From contig JACCXQ010000047.1 of assembly GCA_013696945.1 (NCBI GenBank), forward strand, positions 1 to 9,321: a stretch of 9,321 nucleotides of DNA, given 5' to 3'. Source of the DNA: Chloroflexota bacterium (lineage in GTDB: Bacteria > Chloroflexota > Limnocylindria > Limnocylindrales > CSP1-4). The first letter of the stretch is position 1. Every line of letters starts with the position of its first letter. A program made the position numbers and the translations under genes. Shown here in pieces: positions 1 to 6,779 of the stretch. The notes under the pieces were generated by a model. The model was not told where the DNA came from. It saw only the letters and a program-made list of their open reading frames with translations, and did not search any database.

Positions 1-2718
1 ACCCTGCTCTGCGTGGGGCTCATCCCGCCAGTCGCCGCCGCCGATCCTGACCGTTCGCCCAGCTTCGATGGGGCGCTCATCACGGAGCTGCGATCGAACG
101 GCGCCGACGTCGCGCGTCACGCGGCTACGGGCCAGCTTCGCTCCATCTCCGGTCGCACCGGGCAGCCGGCCGCGACATCAGACGCCCTTGGTCGCCCCCC
201 GACGGGCAGCGCCGCCGCGCGGCGCTTCATGGCCCGCTACGGCTCGCTCTTCGGCATCGCCGCTGCATCGCGCGACTTGCGCGTCGCCCGCGCCACGCCA
301 GACGGTATGGGCCGCACGTTCGTGCGCTACCAGCAGCTCCACAGCGGCGTGCCCGTCCTGGGTGGTGACCTGACCGTCCAGGTTGATGCGCAGCGCAACG
401 TGATCTCGGCGCATGGCGAGGCCTCGCCCGACCTGCGAGTCGACGTCCAGCCGAGGGTTAGCGCTGCCGGCGCCGCGGAGACGGCCAAGTCAGCCATCGC
501 CAAGCGCTACGGCATGAGCGCGCGTGACCTCTCCACGACAGCGCCTAGGCTGTGGGTCTACGACCCGGCGCTCATTGGCGGCCGCGCGCTGCCTTTCGCC
601 CGCCTCGTCTGGCGCATGGACGTCACCGCGCGTGGTGCCGACTTCCGGGAACTCGTGCTCATCGACGCCCAGCGCGACATCGTGGCCCTCCGCTTCGATC
701 AGCTCGCGGAAGCCAGGAACCGCCTCACCTGCGACGGCGGGAACACCGTCGCGGCCAGCGTGAACAACTATCCCTGCACGCTCGCGCGCGCTGAACGCAC
801 GGAGACCAGCGGAGTCACCGGAAACCCCGACATCGATGACGCGCACAAGTTCGCTGGTCACACCTACGACTTCTTCTTCGATCGTTTCGGACGGGACAGC
901 CTGGACGGTGCCGGGATGGCCCTCAAGTCGACCGTCCGCTATTGCCCCAACAGCGCGAACTGCCCGAACTTCCAGAACGCCTTCTGGGATGGCCAACAGA
1001 TGGCCTACGGCGCAGGCTTCGCCAGCGCCGACGATGTGGTCGGGCACGAGCTGTCGCATGGCGTGACCGACCACACCTCGAGCCTCTTCTACTACTACCA
1101 GTCGGGCGCCATCAACGAGGCAGTGTCCGACATCTTCGGCGAGTACATGGACCTCACCAACGGCGCCGGCACGGACTCGGCGGCCACCCGCTGGCAGATA
1201 GGCGAGGATCTCACAACGTTCGGCGTGATTCGCGACATGGAGGACCCGCCCCTCTTCGGCCAGCCGGACAAGATGACGAGCGCTCTGTACTACGCCGATG
1301 ATCCTGAGGGGGACGGCGGTGGCGTCCACTACAACAGCGGCGTCGCCAACAAGGCCGCCTTCCTCATTGCTGACGGGCAGGTGTTCAACGGCCAGACGGT
1401 CAACGGTATCGGCATCGACAAGGCCGCTGCCATCTGGTATCGCGTAGAGACCCAGTACCTGAGCTCCGCGAGCGACTATGCGGACCTGGGCGACGCGCTG
1501 AACCAGGCCTGCATCGATCTCGTGGGCACGACGCCGAAGCAGAACAACGGCACCCCTAGCCCGAGTGGGGCGATCACCGCGGCGAACTGCACGGAAGTGA
1601 GCCAGGCCGTCCTTGCGACCGAGATGGCCCTCCAACCTACCGTCCCGAACGCGGCCGCCACGCATGCCCCGGTGTGCACGTCTGGCACGCCCTCGAACGC
1701 GTTCTTCGACGACCTCGAGAATCCCGGAAGCGGCAACTGGTCCACGGCCGGGCTCGGTACTTCGCCGAACATCTGGTACTACCCACAGACGACCCACCCA
1801 TATACGAATTGGGACCCGACGTACGCCACCAGTGGGGACACGAACTTCTGGGGCGACGACCTCGATTCGGTCACCGACTCGGTGGTCCGGATGAATTCGG
1901 GTGTGACCATCCCTGCGGGTGGGTTCCTGCACTTCGCGCATGCCTATGGCTTCGAGGATGACTCGCAGTACGGCGGATCGAACGCTGTCGGTTACGACGG
2001 CGGCATCCTGGAGCGCCAGATCGGCACCGGCGCCTGGGCGGCTGTCCCAGGCAGCATGTTCACGCACAACGGCTATAACGGCACGATCCAGAGTGGCTTC
2101 GGAAACCCGCTCGGTGGCAGTAACGGGTTCATCAACGAGAGTCACGGCTACATCTCCAGCCGTGTCGATCTGAGCAGCCTGGCTGGCCAGAGTGTCAAGT
2201 TCCGGTTCCGGATCGGCACTGACAGCGGTGGCGCTGATTACGGCTGGTTCATCGACGACGTGCGCATCTACAGCTGCACGACCACCATCACCCGCCAGCC
2301 CGACGGGCGTATCCGCTTGGGCATGACCGGCGCCTTCGTCGGCGACAACGTCTATAACACGACCGCGCTGGGCCAGAAGAAGACCGGCTCGGCACCACGC
2401 GGCAGCACCATCACCTTCGGCATCTCGGCCCAGAACGACGGATCAGCCGCCGACAGCTTCACGCTGCTCGGCGCCGGCTCGAGCACCCACTACAACGTCA
2501 AGTACCTCGACGGCACCACGATCATCACCTCGCAGGTGGTCGCGGGGACCTACACGACGCCTTCGCTCGCACCTGGTGCCAGCCACCTCATCACGGTCAA
2601 GGTCAAGGTCAAGTCGACCGCTCCCGTGGGCTCAAAGGTCGGACGCCTCGTGACCATCACGTCGGTCGCCGACAACACCAAGAAGGATTCGGTCAAGTTC
2701 ATCGGCAAGCGGGCCTGA
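1..2718 (+). CDS. Secreted thermolysin-like M4 metallopeptidase, 5'-truncated by window edge (paralogue A)
   Basis: Zinc endopeptidase of family M4, probably secreted for extracellular protein breakdown. The frame is open to base 1 and reads TLLCVGLIPPVAAA before the first GTG (13), which is the end of a signal peptide matching the downstream paralogue; the true start is about 12 codons outside. Numbering from base 1 (905 visible residues): FTP propeptide about 75-140; M4 catalytic domain about 279-543 with HELSH (349-353, bases 1045-1059), third zinc ligand Glu373 in GAINEAVSD, Tyr364 and Asp438/His443 (GGVHYNSG) matching thermolysin Tyr157, Asp226 and His231; an immune-inhibitor-A/MAM-like jelly-roll about 557-759; an Ig-like beta-sandwich about 766-905. 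Eight cysteines downstream of the signal peptide fall into four consecutive pairs. All catalytic residues are present, so an active enzyme is expected. The M4 call is firm; the names of the tail domains are by resemblance. Confidence 0.93.
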   Translation, partial: TLLCVGLIPPVAAADPDRSPSFDGALITELRSNGADVARHAATGQLRSISGRTGQPAATSDALGRPPTGSAAARRFMARYGSLFGIAAASRDLRVARATPDGMGRTFVRYQQLHSGVPVLGGDLTVQVDAQRNVISAHGEASPDLRVDVQPRVSAAGAAETAKSAIAKRYGMSARDLSTTAPRLWVYDPALIGGRALPFARLVWRMDVTARGADFRELVLIDAQRDIVALRFDQLAEARNRLTCDGGNTVAASVNNYPCTLARAERTETSGVTGNPDIDDAHKFAGHTYDFFFDRFGRDSLDGAGMALKSTVRYCPNSANCPNFQNAFWDGQQMAYGAGFASADDVVGHELSHGVTDHTSSLFYYYQSGAINEAVSDIFGEYMDLTNGAGTDSAATRWQIGEDLTTFGVIRDMEDPPLFGQPDKMTSALYYADDPEGDGGGVHYNSGVANKAAFLIADGQVFNGQTVNGIGIDKAAAIWYRVETQYLSSASDYADLGDALNQACIDLVGTTPKQNNGTPSPSGAITAANCTEVSQAVLATEMALQPTVPNAAATHAPVCTSGTPSNAFFDDLENPGSGNWSTAGLGTSPNIWYYPQTTHPYTNWDPTYATSGDTNFWGDDLDSVTDSVVRMNSGVTIPAGGFLHFAHAYGFEDDSQYGGSNAVGYDGGILERQIGTGAWAAVPGSMFTHNGYNGTIQSGFGNPLGGSNGFINESHGYISSRVDLSSLAGQSVKFRFRIGTDSGGADYGWFIDDVRIYSCTTTITRQPDGRIRLGMTGAFVGDNVYNTTALGQKKTGSAPRGSTITFGISAQNDGSAADSFTLLGAGSSTHYNVKYLDGTTIITSQVVAGTYTTPSLAPGASHLITVKVKVKSTAPVGSKVGRLVTITSVADNTKKDSVKFIGKRA

Positions 2719-2746
2719 GCGCGGACCTTCTCACCGGCAGCTCCAG

Positions 2747-2783
2747 TCGGCCCGGATCCCCACCCAGAGGGGACCCGGGCCGA
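2747..2783 (+). terminator. Strong intrinsic-type terminator hairpin after protease A
   Basis: A 15-nt arm (2747-2761) pairs with 2769-2783 around a 7-nt loop. Fourteen of 15 positions are Watson-Crick and there is one internal A-C mismatch. The downstream bases TCTCTTG are only partly T-rich. It begins 29 nt after the stop of the first protease gene, so it most likely ends that transcript and separates it from the second protease gene. Confidence 0.8.
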
Positions 2784-2821
2784 TCTCTTGACCCAGTTGT
2801 TCCCTGTCATCTATCCCGGCC

Positions 2822-2836
2822 CGGACTGGTAGTCCG
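2822..2836. repeat. Dyad copy 1: CGGACT-GGT-AGTCCG
   Basis: A perfect 6-bp inverted repeat with a 3-nt spacer. The same GGACT-N3-AGTCC core recurs 129 bases downstream at 2952-2964 in the same intergenic region with a different spacer, which suggests a protein-binding site rather than a single hairpin. Its function is unknown; an operator for the second protease gene is one possibility. Confidence 0.5.
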
Positions 2837-2951
2837 AAACGAGGCGGCCTGAGACAGCTCCGGGATCCGTCGGCCAGCCGAGTGGACGCGGCGCTGAGCG
2901 TGGGGAGGTCGGCCGCACCGGGTCGCCGAGGCGTCGCGCCCTTGCTTGGGC

Positions 2952-2964
2952 GGACTAACAGTCC
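2952..2964. repeat. Dyad copy 2: GGACT-AAC-AGTCC
   Basis: A perfect 5-bp inverted repeat with a 3-nt spacer, sharing both arms with the dyad at 2822-2836. It is preceded by C as in copy 1, but the outer pair is lost (A instead of G after the right arm). It lies about 190 bases before the start of the second protease gene. Confidence 0.5.
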
Positions 2965-3040
2965 AGCGGTGGATCGTTGACCCGACTGCATGCCGCCGCG
3001 TCCGATACCAGTCGTGCCGTGGATGGATGACCGCCGGCTC

Positions 3041-3062
3041 CGCGACCGCGACCGCGACCGCG
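3041..3062. repeat. Hexamer tandem repeat (CGCGAC), about 3.7 copies
   Basis: Three exact CGCGAC units are followed by CGCG, in the GC-rich leader before the second protease gene. It is probably a slippage-prone simple repeat, and it produces the spurious Ala-Thr-rich reading seen upstream of the real start. No role is evident. Confidence 0.6.
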
Positions 3063-3134
3063 GACGCCCGTCCCGCGCCGGCACGCAGCCCGGTAACCCG
3101 AGCCCCGCCAACGCGGGACCCGGGGCCGCTCCGG

Positions 3135-3140
3135 TACGAT
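3135..3140 (+). promoter_or_regulatory. -10-like box TACGAT suggesting a leaderless transcript
   Basis: TACGAT matches TATAAT at four positions, including the first T, second A and last T. It ends six bases before the GTG at 3147, the spacing at which transcription would begin on the start codon itself. There is no purine-rich ribosome-binding site upstream of GTG 3147 or ATG 3153, and no -35 match at 17-18 bp. This TANNNT-plus-start arrangement is known for leaderless genes in several high-GC phyla; its use here is inferred. Confidence 0.5.
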
Positions 3141-3146
3141 CGGTCC

Positions 3147-6100
3147 GTGCACATGCGCCGCACCCTATCGATCGCCGTCTGGATCACGCTGCTCAGCGTG
3201 GGCGTCACCCCACCTGAGGCGGTCGCCGATCACGACCGCGCGCCCGGCCGCGACCGGGCACTCCTCACCGAGCTTCGAGCGAACGGCGCGCAAGTAGCGC
3301 GTCATGCGGCGACCGGCCAGCTGCGCTCCGTGGCCGGCCGCGCCGGCGATCCTGCCGCCACCAGCGAGGACCTCGGTCGTCCGTCGACTGCCCGCGCCGC
3401 CGCGCGGCGGTTCATGTCGCGGTACGGCTCGCTGTTCGGGATCGCCGATGCGTCGCGCGATCTGCACTTGACGCGCGAGAGAGCGACCGAGGGCGGCCGC
3501 ACGGCGCTCCGTTATCAGCAGCTCCATCGCGGCGTCCCGGTGCTGGGTGGCGACCTGATGGTCCATGTCGGCCCAGGTCGGGATGTCCTTTCGGCGAGCG
3601 GCGAAGCTTCACCCGCGCTGCGAGTCGACGTCGAGCCGGTCGTCTCGGCCGCCGCCGCGTCTCGCACGGCCGCAAAGAGAACCGCGCGGAAGCACGGCGT
3701 CGCGTCCGGCACCCTTCGGGCGTCCCGCGTGCAGCTATGGATCTACGACCCGGCGCTGATGGGTGGTCGAGCCCTGCCGTACGCACGCCTCGTCTGGCGC
3801 ATCGAAGTGACGAACGCGATGGGCGATCTGAGCGACCTCGTCCTCGTCGATGCCCGCACGGGTGGCGTCGCGCTGGCTTTCAGCCAGATCGCGTACGGGA
3901 CGCCAACAACCGACGCATCCCAGCTCGTCTGTGACCAGCAGGGGCAGCGAGAAAACGTCAACGACAAGCTGCCGTGCACCGCGGCGACCGACATCAACGC
4001 ATACCCGCCGCCACAGACGGCCCCGGTCGATGACAACCGCGCGTACGACTACGCCGAGGACACGTACGACTTCTACCGGCTCCGGTTCGACCGGGACAGC
4101 ATCGATGACGCAGGGATGCAGATCGTCTCGACGGTGCGTTACTGCCCGTCGACAGGGCAGGGTGAGTGCCCCTACCAGAATGCATTCTGGAACGGCTCAC
4201 AGATGGCATATGGGACAGGATTCGCCAACGCCGACGACGTCGTGGGCCACGAGCTCACGCACGGGGTCACCGAGTCCGACTCGGACCTCTTCTACTACTA
4301 CCAGTCGGGCGCGGTCAACGAGGCGCTCTCGGACATCTTCGGGGAGTTCGTCGATCAGGCCTTCGATCACGGTCCCGACGATGACGACAGCGCTGGCGCG
4401 AAGTGGTTGATCGGTGAAGACACCGGAGCCATCCGCGACATGGAGGACCCCACGTCGTTCGCCGCGCCGGACCGGATGCGCAGCGAATACTACTGGCCGG
4501 ATCCGTTCGAGAGCGATAACGGTGGCGTCCATACCAACAGTGGCGTGGCCAACAAGGCCGCATACCTGATCACGGACGGCGGGACGTTCAACGGCCGGAC
4601 GGTCAGCGGCCTCGGCATCGACAAGGCCGCGTACCTATTCTACGTCGTCAATCGCGACCATCTGGGCACGGCCAGCGACTACGCCGATCTGGCGACGGCC
4701 CTTCGAACCGCTTGCGGACTCGCGGTAGGCGTCGTGACCCCGAATGACGGCAGCGGCAACCCCAGCGGCAGCGGCGCGTTCACCCTGTCCGACTGCGACG
4801 AGGTCGACGACGCGCTCGCGGCGACGGAGATGAACCAACAGCCCCGGGTGCTCGAGGCGGCGGCAACAGAGGCGCCGGTCTGCTCGAACGGCAGCCCGGC
4901 GACGGCGTTAGTCGACGAGTTCGCTGAGTCCCACCCCGGCTGGGTCGCGGGAGGCACGCCGGGCCGATGGCTCGACGACTCCTTCTACGCCTCCAGTGAT
5001 CCGTGGCATCTCTACGGCAGTGATCGCGGCGGGACGGGAGACGCCTGGATCCGGATGCAGAGCGCGGTCACGATCCCGTCGAACGCGTTCCTTCGTCTGG
5101 AACACGCCTACGGGTTCGAGGACGGCTCGGAGGACGACCCCGGCAGCACCAAGCGGTACGACGGCGGCCTGGTCGAGTACAGCCTCAACGGGTCGGGCGG
5201 TCCGTGGATCGACGCAGGCCCGCTGTTCACGCACAACGGCTACAACGGCAAGCTCGCATCAGGGTCCGGCAACGTGCTCGCCGGACGGAAGGCGTTCACT
5301 GCCGAGAGCGCGGGGTACATCTCAAGCCGGTTGTCCCTCGCTGCGCTGGCCGGCCGGGGCGCGATGTTCCGGTTCCGCATCGCTACCGACGCTGGCGGCG
5401 TTGACTTCGGTTGGGTCATCGACGACGTGCACATCTACACATGTCCCACCGACGCGGACGGGCCGCCCGAGGTCCTCCCGCCGGAGGTCAGGCTGGGGCG
5501 AAACGTCTCGATCAAGAAGAGCGGCACGAACGTGGTGCCGGTCTATGTGGAGATCTCCGTGATCGACACGAGCGGCACGTCCGCGACCGCCCTCCAGCAG
5601 GCTGTGGGAGGTGGCTCCTTCGCGGACGTGAACGTCAGCCCACTGGGATCGACATCCGTGAAGGTGCTTGTCGCACCGAGCGCCACGACGACGCGGACGT
5701 TCCGGGCCGCGGCGGTCGATGAAGCTGGCAACGGGAGCCTCAACACCTTCGGCCCGGCTGGCGGGCCGTATCGGGTCCGCGCCATCCAGGATGCCGGTGG
5801 CTCGGTGACATACAGCGGCAGTTGGAGCACTCAGTCGGCAACGAAGTTCTTCGGCGGACGGGTCCGTTTCGCGGATCTGGCCACCGAGAGTGCGAGCATC
5901 ATGCAGACCGGCATTGGCTATGGCCTCGTCACCACGATGGGCATCGACCGCGGTGCAGTTCGAGTGGTGATCAAGGAGAGCGGCTTGACCGTCGTCGATG
6001 AGATCGTCGATCTGTTCTGGGCCTTCGAGCGACCGCGCATGATCGCCTTCTCCTGGGACTTCGCCACGAGCGTGCCGCGGACGATGGAGATCAAGCCGGT

Positions 6101-6161
6101 CGACATCGGGTTCGGGGTGGGCCGGGTCGACCTCGATGCGTTCCTGGTGGTCGGCCCTTAA
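3147..6161 (+). CDS. Secreted thermolysin-like M4 metallopeptidase with beta-sandwich tail (paralogue B)
   Basis: Complete 1004-residue M4 preproprotease, probably extracellular. GTG 3147 is chosen because a -10-like box lies six bases upstream; ATG 3153, two codons later, is equally possible. Numbering from GTG: signal peptide 1-27 (MRRTLS basic start, hydrophobic core, AVA before Asp28); FTP propeptide about 86-152; M4 domain about 295-563 with HELTH (368-372, bases 4248-4262), Glu392 in GAVNEALSD, and Tyr383, Asp457 and His462 (GGVHTNSG) equivalent to thermolysin Tyr157, Asp226 and His231; immune-inhibitor-A/MAM-like jelly-roll about 573-766; Ig-like segment about 772-882; final beta-sandwich about 886-1004 opening with VTYSGSW and ending DLDAFLVV, resembling a carbohydrate-binding-like module seen in secreted Chloroflexota proteins. 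It is a tandem paralogue of the upstream gene: 53 of 66 residues match in the hand-aligned propeptide block beginning TELR. The tails after the jelly-roll are unrelated. No frameshift or missing catalytic residue was seen. Confidence 0.93.
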   Translation: MHMRRTLSIAVWITLLSVGVTPPEAVADHDRAPGRDRALLTELRANGAQVARHAATGQLRSVAGRAGDPAATSEDLGRPSTARAAARRFMSRYGSLFGIADASRDLHLTRERATEGGRTALRYQQLHRGVPVLGGDLMVHVGPGRDVLSASGEASPALRVDVEPVVSAAAASRTAAKRTARKHGVASGTLRASRVQLWIYDPALMGGRALPYARLVWRIEVTNAMGDLSDLVLVDARTGGVALAFSQIAYGTPTTDASQLVCDQQGQRENVNDKLPCTAATDINAYPPPQTAPVDDNRAYDYAEDTYDFYRLRFDRDSIDDAGMQIVSTVRYCPSTGQGECPYQNAFWNGSQMAYGTGFANADDVVGHELTHGVTESDSDLFYYYQSGAVNEALSDIFGEFVDQAFDHGPDDDDSAGAKWLIGEDTGAIRDMEDPTSFAAPDRMRSEYYWPDPFESDNGGVHTNSGVANKAAYLITDGGTFNGRTVSGLGIDKAAYLFYVVNRDHLGTASDYADLATALRTACGLAVGVVTPNDGSGNPSGSGAFTLSDCDEVDDALAATEMNQQPRVLEAAATEAPVCSNGSPATALVDEFAESHPGWVAGGTPGRWLDDSFYASSDPWHLYGSDRGGTGDAWIRMQSAVTIPSNAFLRLEHAYGFEDGSEDDPGSTKRYDGGLVEYSLNGSGGPWIDAGPLFTHNGYNGKLASGSGNVLAGRKAFTAESAGYISSRLSLAALAGRGAMFRFRIATDAGGVDFGWVIDDVHIYTCPTDADGPPEVLPPEVRLGRNVSIKKSGTNVVPVYVEISVIDTSGTSATALQQAVGGGSFADVNVSPLGSTSVKVLVAPSATTTRTFRAAAVDEAGNGSLNTFGPAGGPYRVRAIQDAGGSVTYSGSWSTQSATKFFGGRVRFADLATESASIMQTGIGYGLVTTMGIDRGAVRVVIKESGLTVVDEIVDLFWAFERPRMIAFSWDFATSVPRTMEIKPVDIGFGVGRVDLDAFLVVGP

Positions 6162-6433
6162 GCGGCAACATCGCTGCCCATCGGCTCCTCAGGCGGAAAC
6201 GCTGCCGCTCGTCAACGCTGCTTTCGGACGCTGGGTCGCCGGTGGACCCATCCGAGGGACGGGGCCTGGCGGCTCTCGCCCGATCCCGGCGACGGGGCGC
6301 CACGCGCCCGACTTCCTCCCTCGATCGGGGCGGTGGGCGGTGCCGATCGGCGGGTTGTCCACCATGACTCTCCCGTCCTCCTCGGGATGGGTCCACAGGC
6401 GTTCCAGGCACACCATGGTTCGAACGACCCGCT

Positions 6434-6475
6434 CGCACCGCGTGGCGGTTCGCACCGCGTGGCGGTTCGCACCGC
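6434..6475. repeat. 17-bp tandem repeat carrying a dyad (ACCGC-GTG-GCGGT)
   Basis: The unit CGCACCGCGTGGCGGTT occurs exactly at 6434-6450 and 6451-6467, then breaks off after eight bases (CGCACCGC, 6468-6475). Each full unit contains the inverted repeat ACCGC-GTG-GCGGT (6437-6449 and 6454-6466). It could be a paired operator-like site or simply a slippage duplication. The 17-bp period is not a multiple of three, which argues against selection for coding. Confidence 0.7.
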
Positions 6476-6491
6476 CTAGTCACCCGCGGGC

Positions 6492-6518
6492 TGCAAAGTG
6501 CCGAACTCGTCCTTTGCA
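6492..6518. repeat. Inverted repeat TGCAAAG-N13-CTTTGCA
   Basis: A perfect 7-bp dyad with a 13-base loop, A/T-richer than its surroundings and followed by CCTCTTT. It could be a weak terminator reading rightward or a regulatory dyad about 260 bases before the PRC-barrel gene. Nothing decides between these. Confidence 0.4.
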
Positions 6519-6767
6519 CCTCTTTCGCGATCCCGATCTTAGCGTGCCCGAGCGTGGATCGAGGTCCGCAGGGCGGGCTCCAGCCGGATGTCGATACTTA
6601 CGAGCCCAGCCATGACTACGAAGGGCAACGAGCCTCCGACGCGGGCAGACGGCAGCGCCACGTCACTGCCCTTCGATGTAACACGGCTGATAGCCTGCCC
6701 TCCACGAGCCTTCGCGTCAGGTTGTCGTGCCCGGGATCAGGCTTGCCGCGCGGTCGTATCGGCCGCG

Positions 6768-6775
6768 AAGGAGGT
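6768..6775 (+). promoter_or_regulatory. Strong Shine-Dalgarno AAGGAGGT fixing the PRC-barrel gene start
   Basis: AAGGAGGT is a near-perfect anti-16S match. Five bases separate GGAGG (6770-6774) from GTG 6780. This favours GTG 6780 over the in-frame upstream ATG at 6588, whose 64 extra residues do not resemble the family and lie over untranslated-looking sequence. It contrasts with the second protease gene, which has no such site. Confidence 0.85.
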
Positions 6776-6779
6776 CACC

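Larger units (their letters stand above)
2784..3134. other. Intergenic region between the two protease genes
   Basis: About 350 bases with no convincing gene. The frame of the second protease stays open leftward to an ATG at 2946, but that stretch is low-complexity (Ala-Thr repeats from a hexamer repeat, then Pro/Arg-rich) and would bury the signal peptide, so I treat it as non-coding. Opposite-strand open frames here lack any recognisable domain. It contains two related dyads and a hexamer repeat, listed separately. A weak promoter-like pair TTGACC (2788-2793) and TATCCC (2812-2817, 18-bp spacing) is visible, but it is poor at the -10 and 330 bases from the gene. Confidence 0.5.
6162..6779. 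other. Long intergenic region, no convincing gene
   Basis: About 620 bases between the second protease gene and the PRC-barrel gene. Open frames on both strands (for example minus strand 6455-6189 and plus strand 6136-6615) are Arg/Pro-rich, lack recognisable domains, and several begin inside the tandem repeat, so none is called. Small perfect inverted repeats are present: TGGGTC-N7-GACCCA (6232-6250), GGGCGC-CAC-GCGCCC (6295-6309, followed by GACTTCCTCCCT, a possible weak terminator for the protease gene) and CGATCGG-N14-CCGATCG (6322-6349). The 17-bp tandem repeat and the CTTTGCA dyad are listed separately. A promoter for the downstream gene is expected here but I cannot place one with confidence. 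Confidence 0.5.

Noticed and set aside
490..2145. 551-residue open frame on the minus strand opposite protease A
   Set aside because: Antisense shadow of a confirmed M4 gene in high-GC DNA; Arg/Val/Glu-rich with no domain, while the plus strand carries intact catalytic motifs.
2946..3146. N-terminal extension of protease B from ATG 2946
   Set aside because: It would place about 67 low-complexity residues before a good signal peptide. The Ala-Thr run is produced by the CGCGAC hexamer repeat, and paralogue A has no sign of homologous sequence.
6161..6209. AGCGGCA...TGCCGCT inverted repeat directly after protease B as a terminator
   Set aside because: Only 7 bp with a 35-nt loop and no T-tract, far weaker than the hairpin after protease A.
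6417..6429. GGTTCGAACGACC resembling a tRNA T-arm
   Set aside because: No acceptor, D or anticodon arms can be drawn around it on either strand; TTCGAA is a common palindrome.
6189..6519. Small minus-strand open frames between protease B and the PRC gene
   Set aside because: Three overlapping frames compete, some starting inside the 17-bp repeat; they are Arg/Pro-rich with no recognisable domain or ribosome-binding site.
6588..6779. 64-residue N-terminal extension of the PRC-barrel protein
   Set aside because: GTG 6780 has a near-perfect ribosome-binding site and begins exactly at the family domain; the upstream residues look non-coding.
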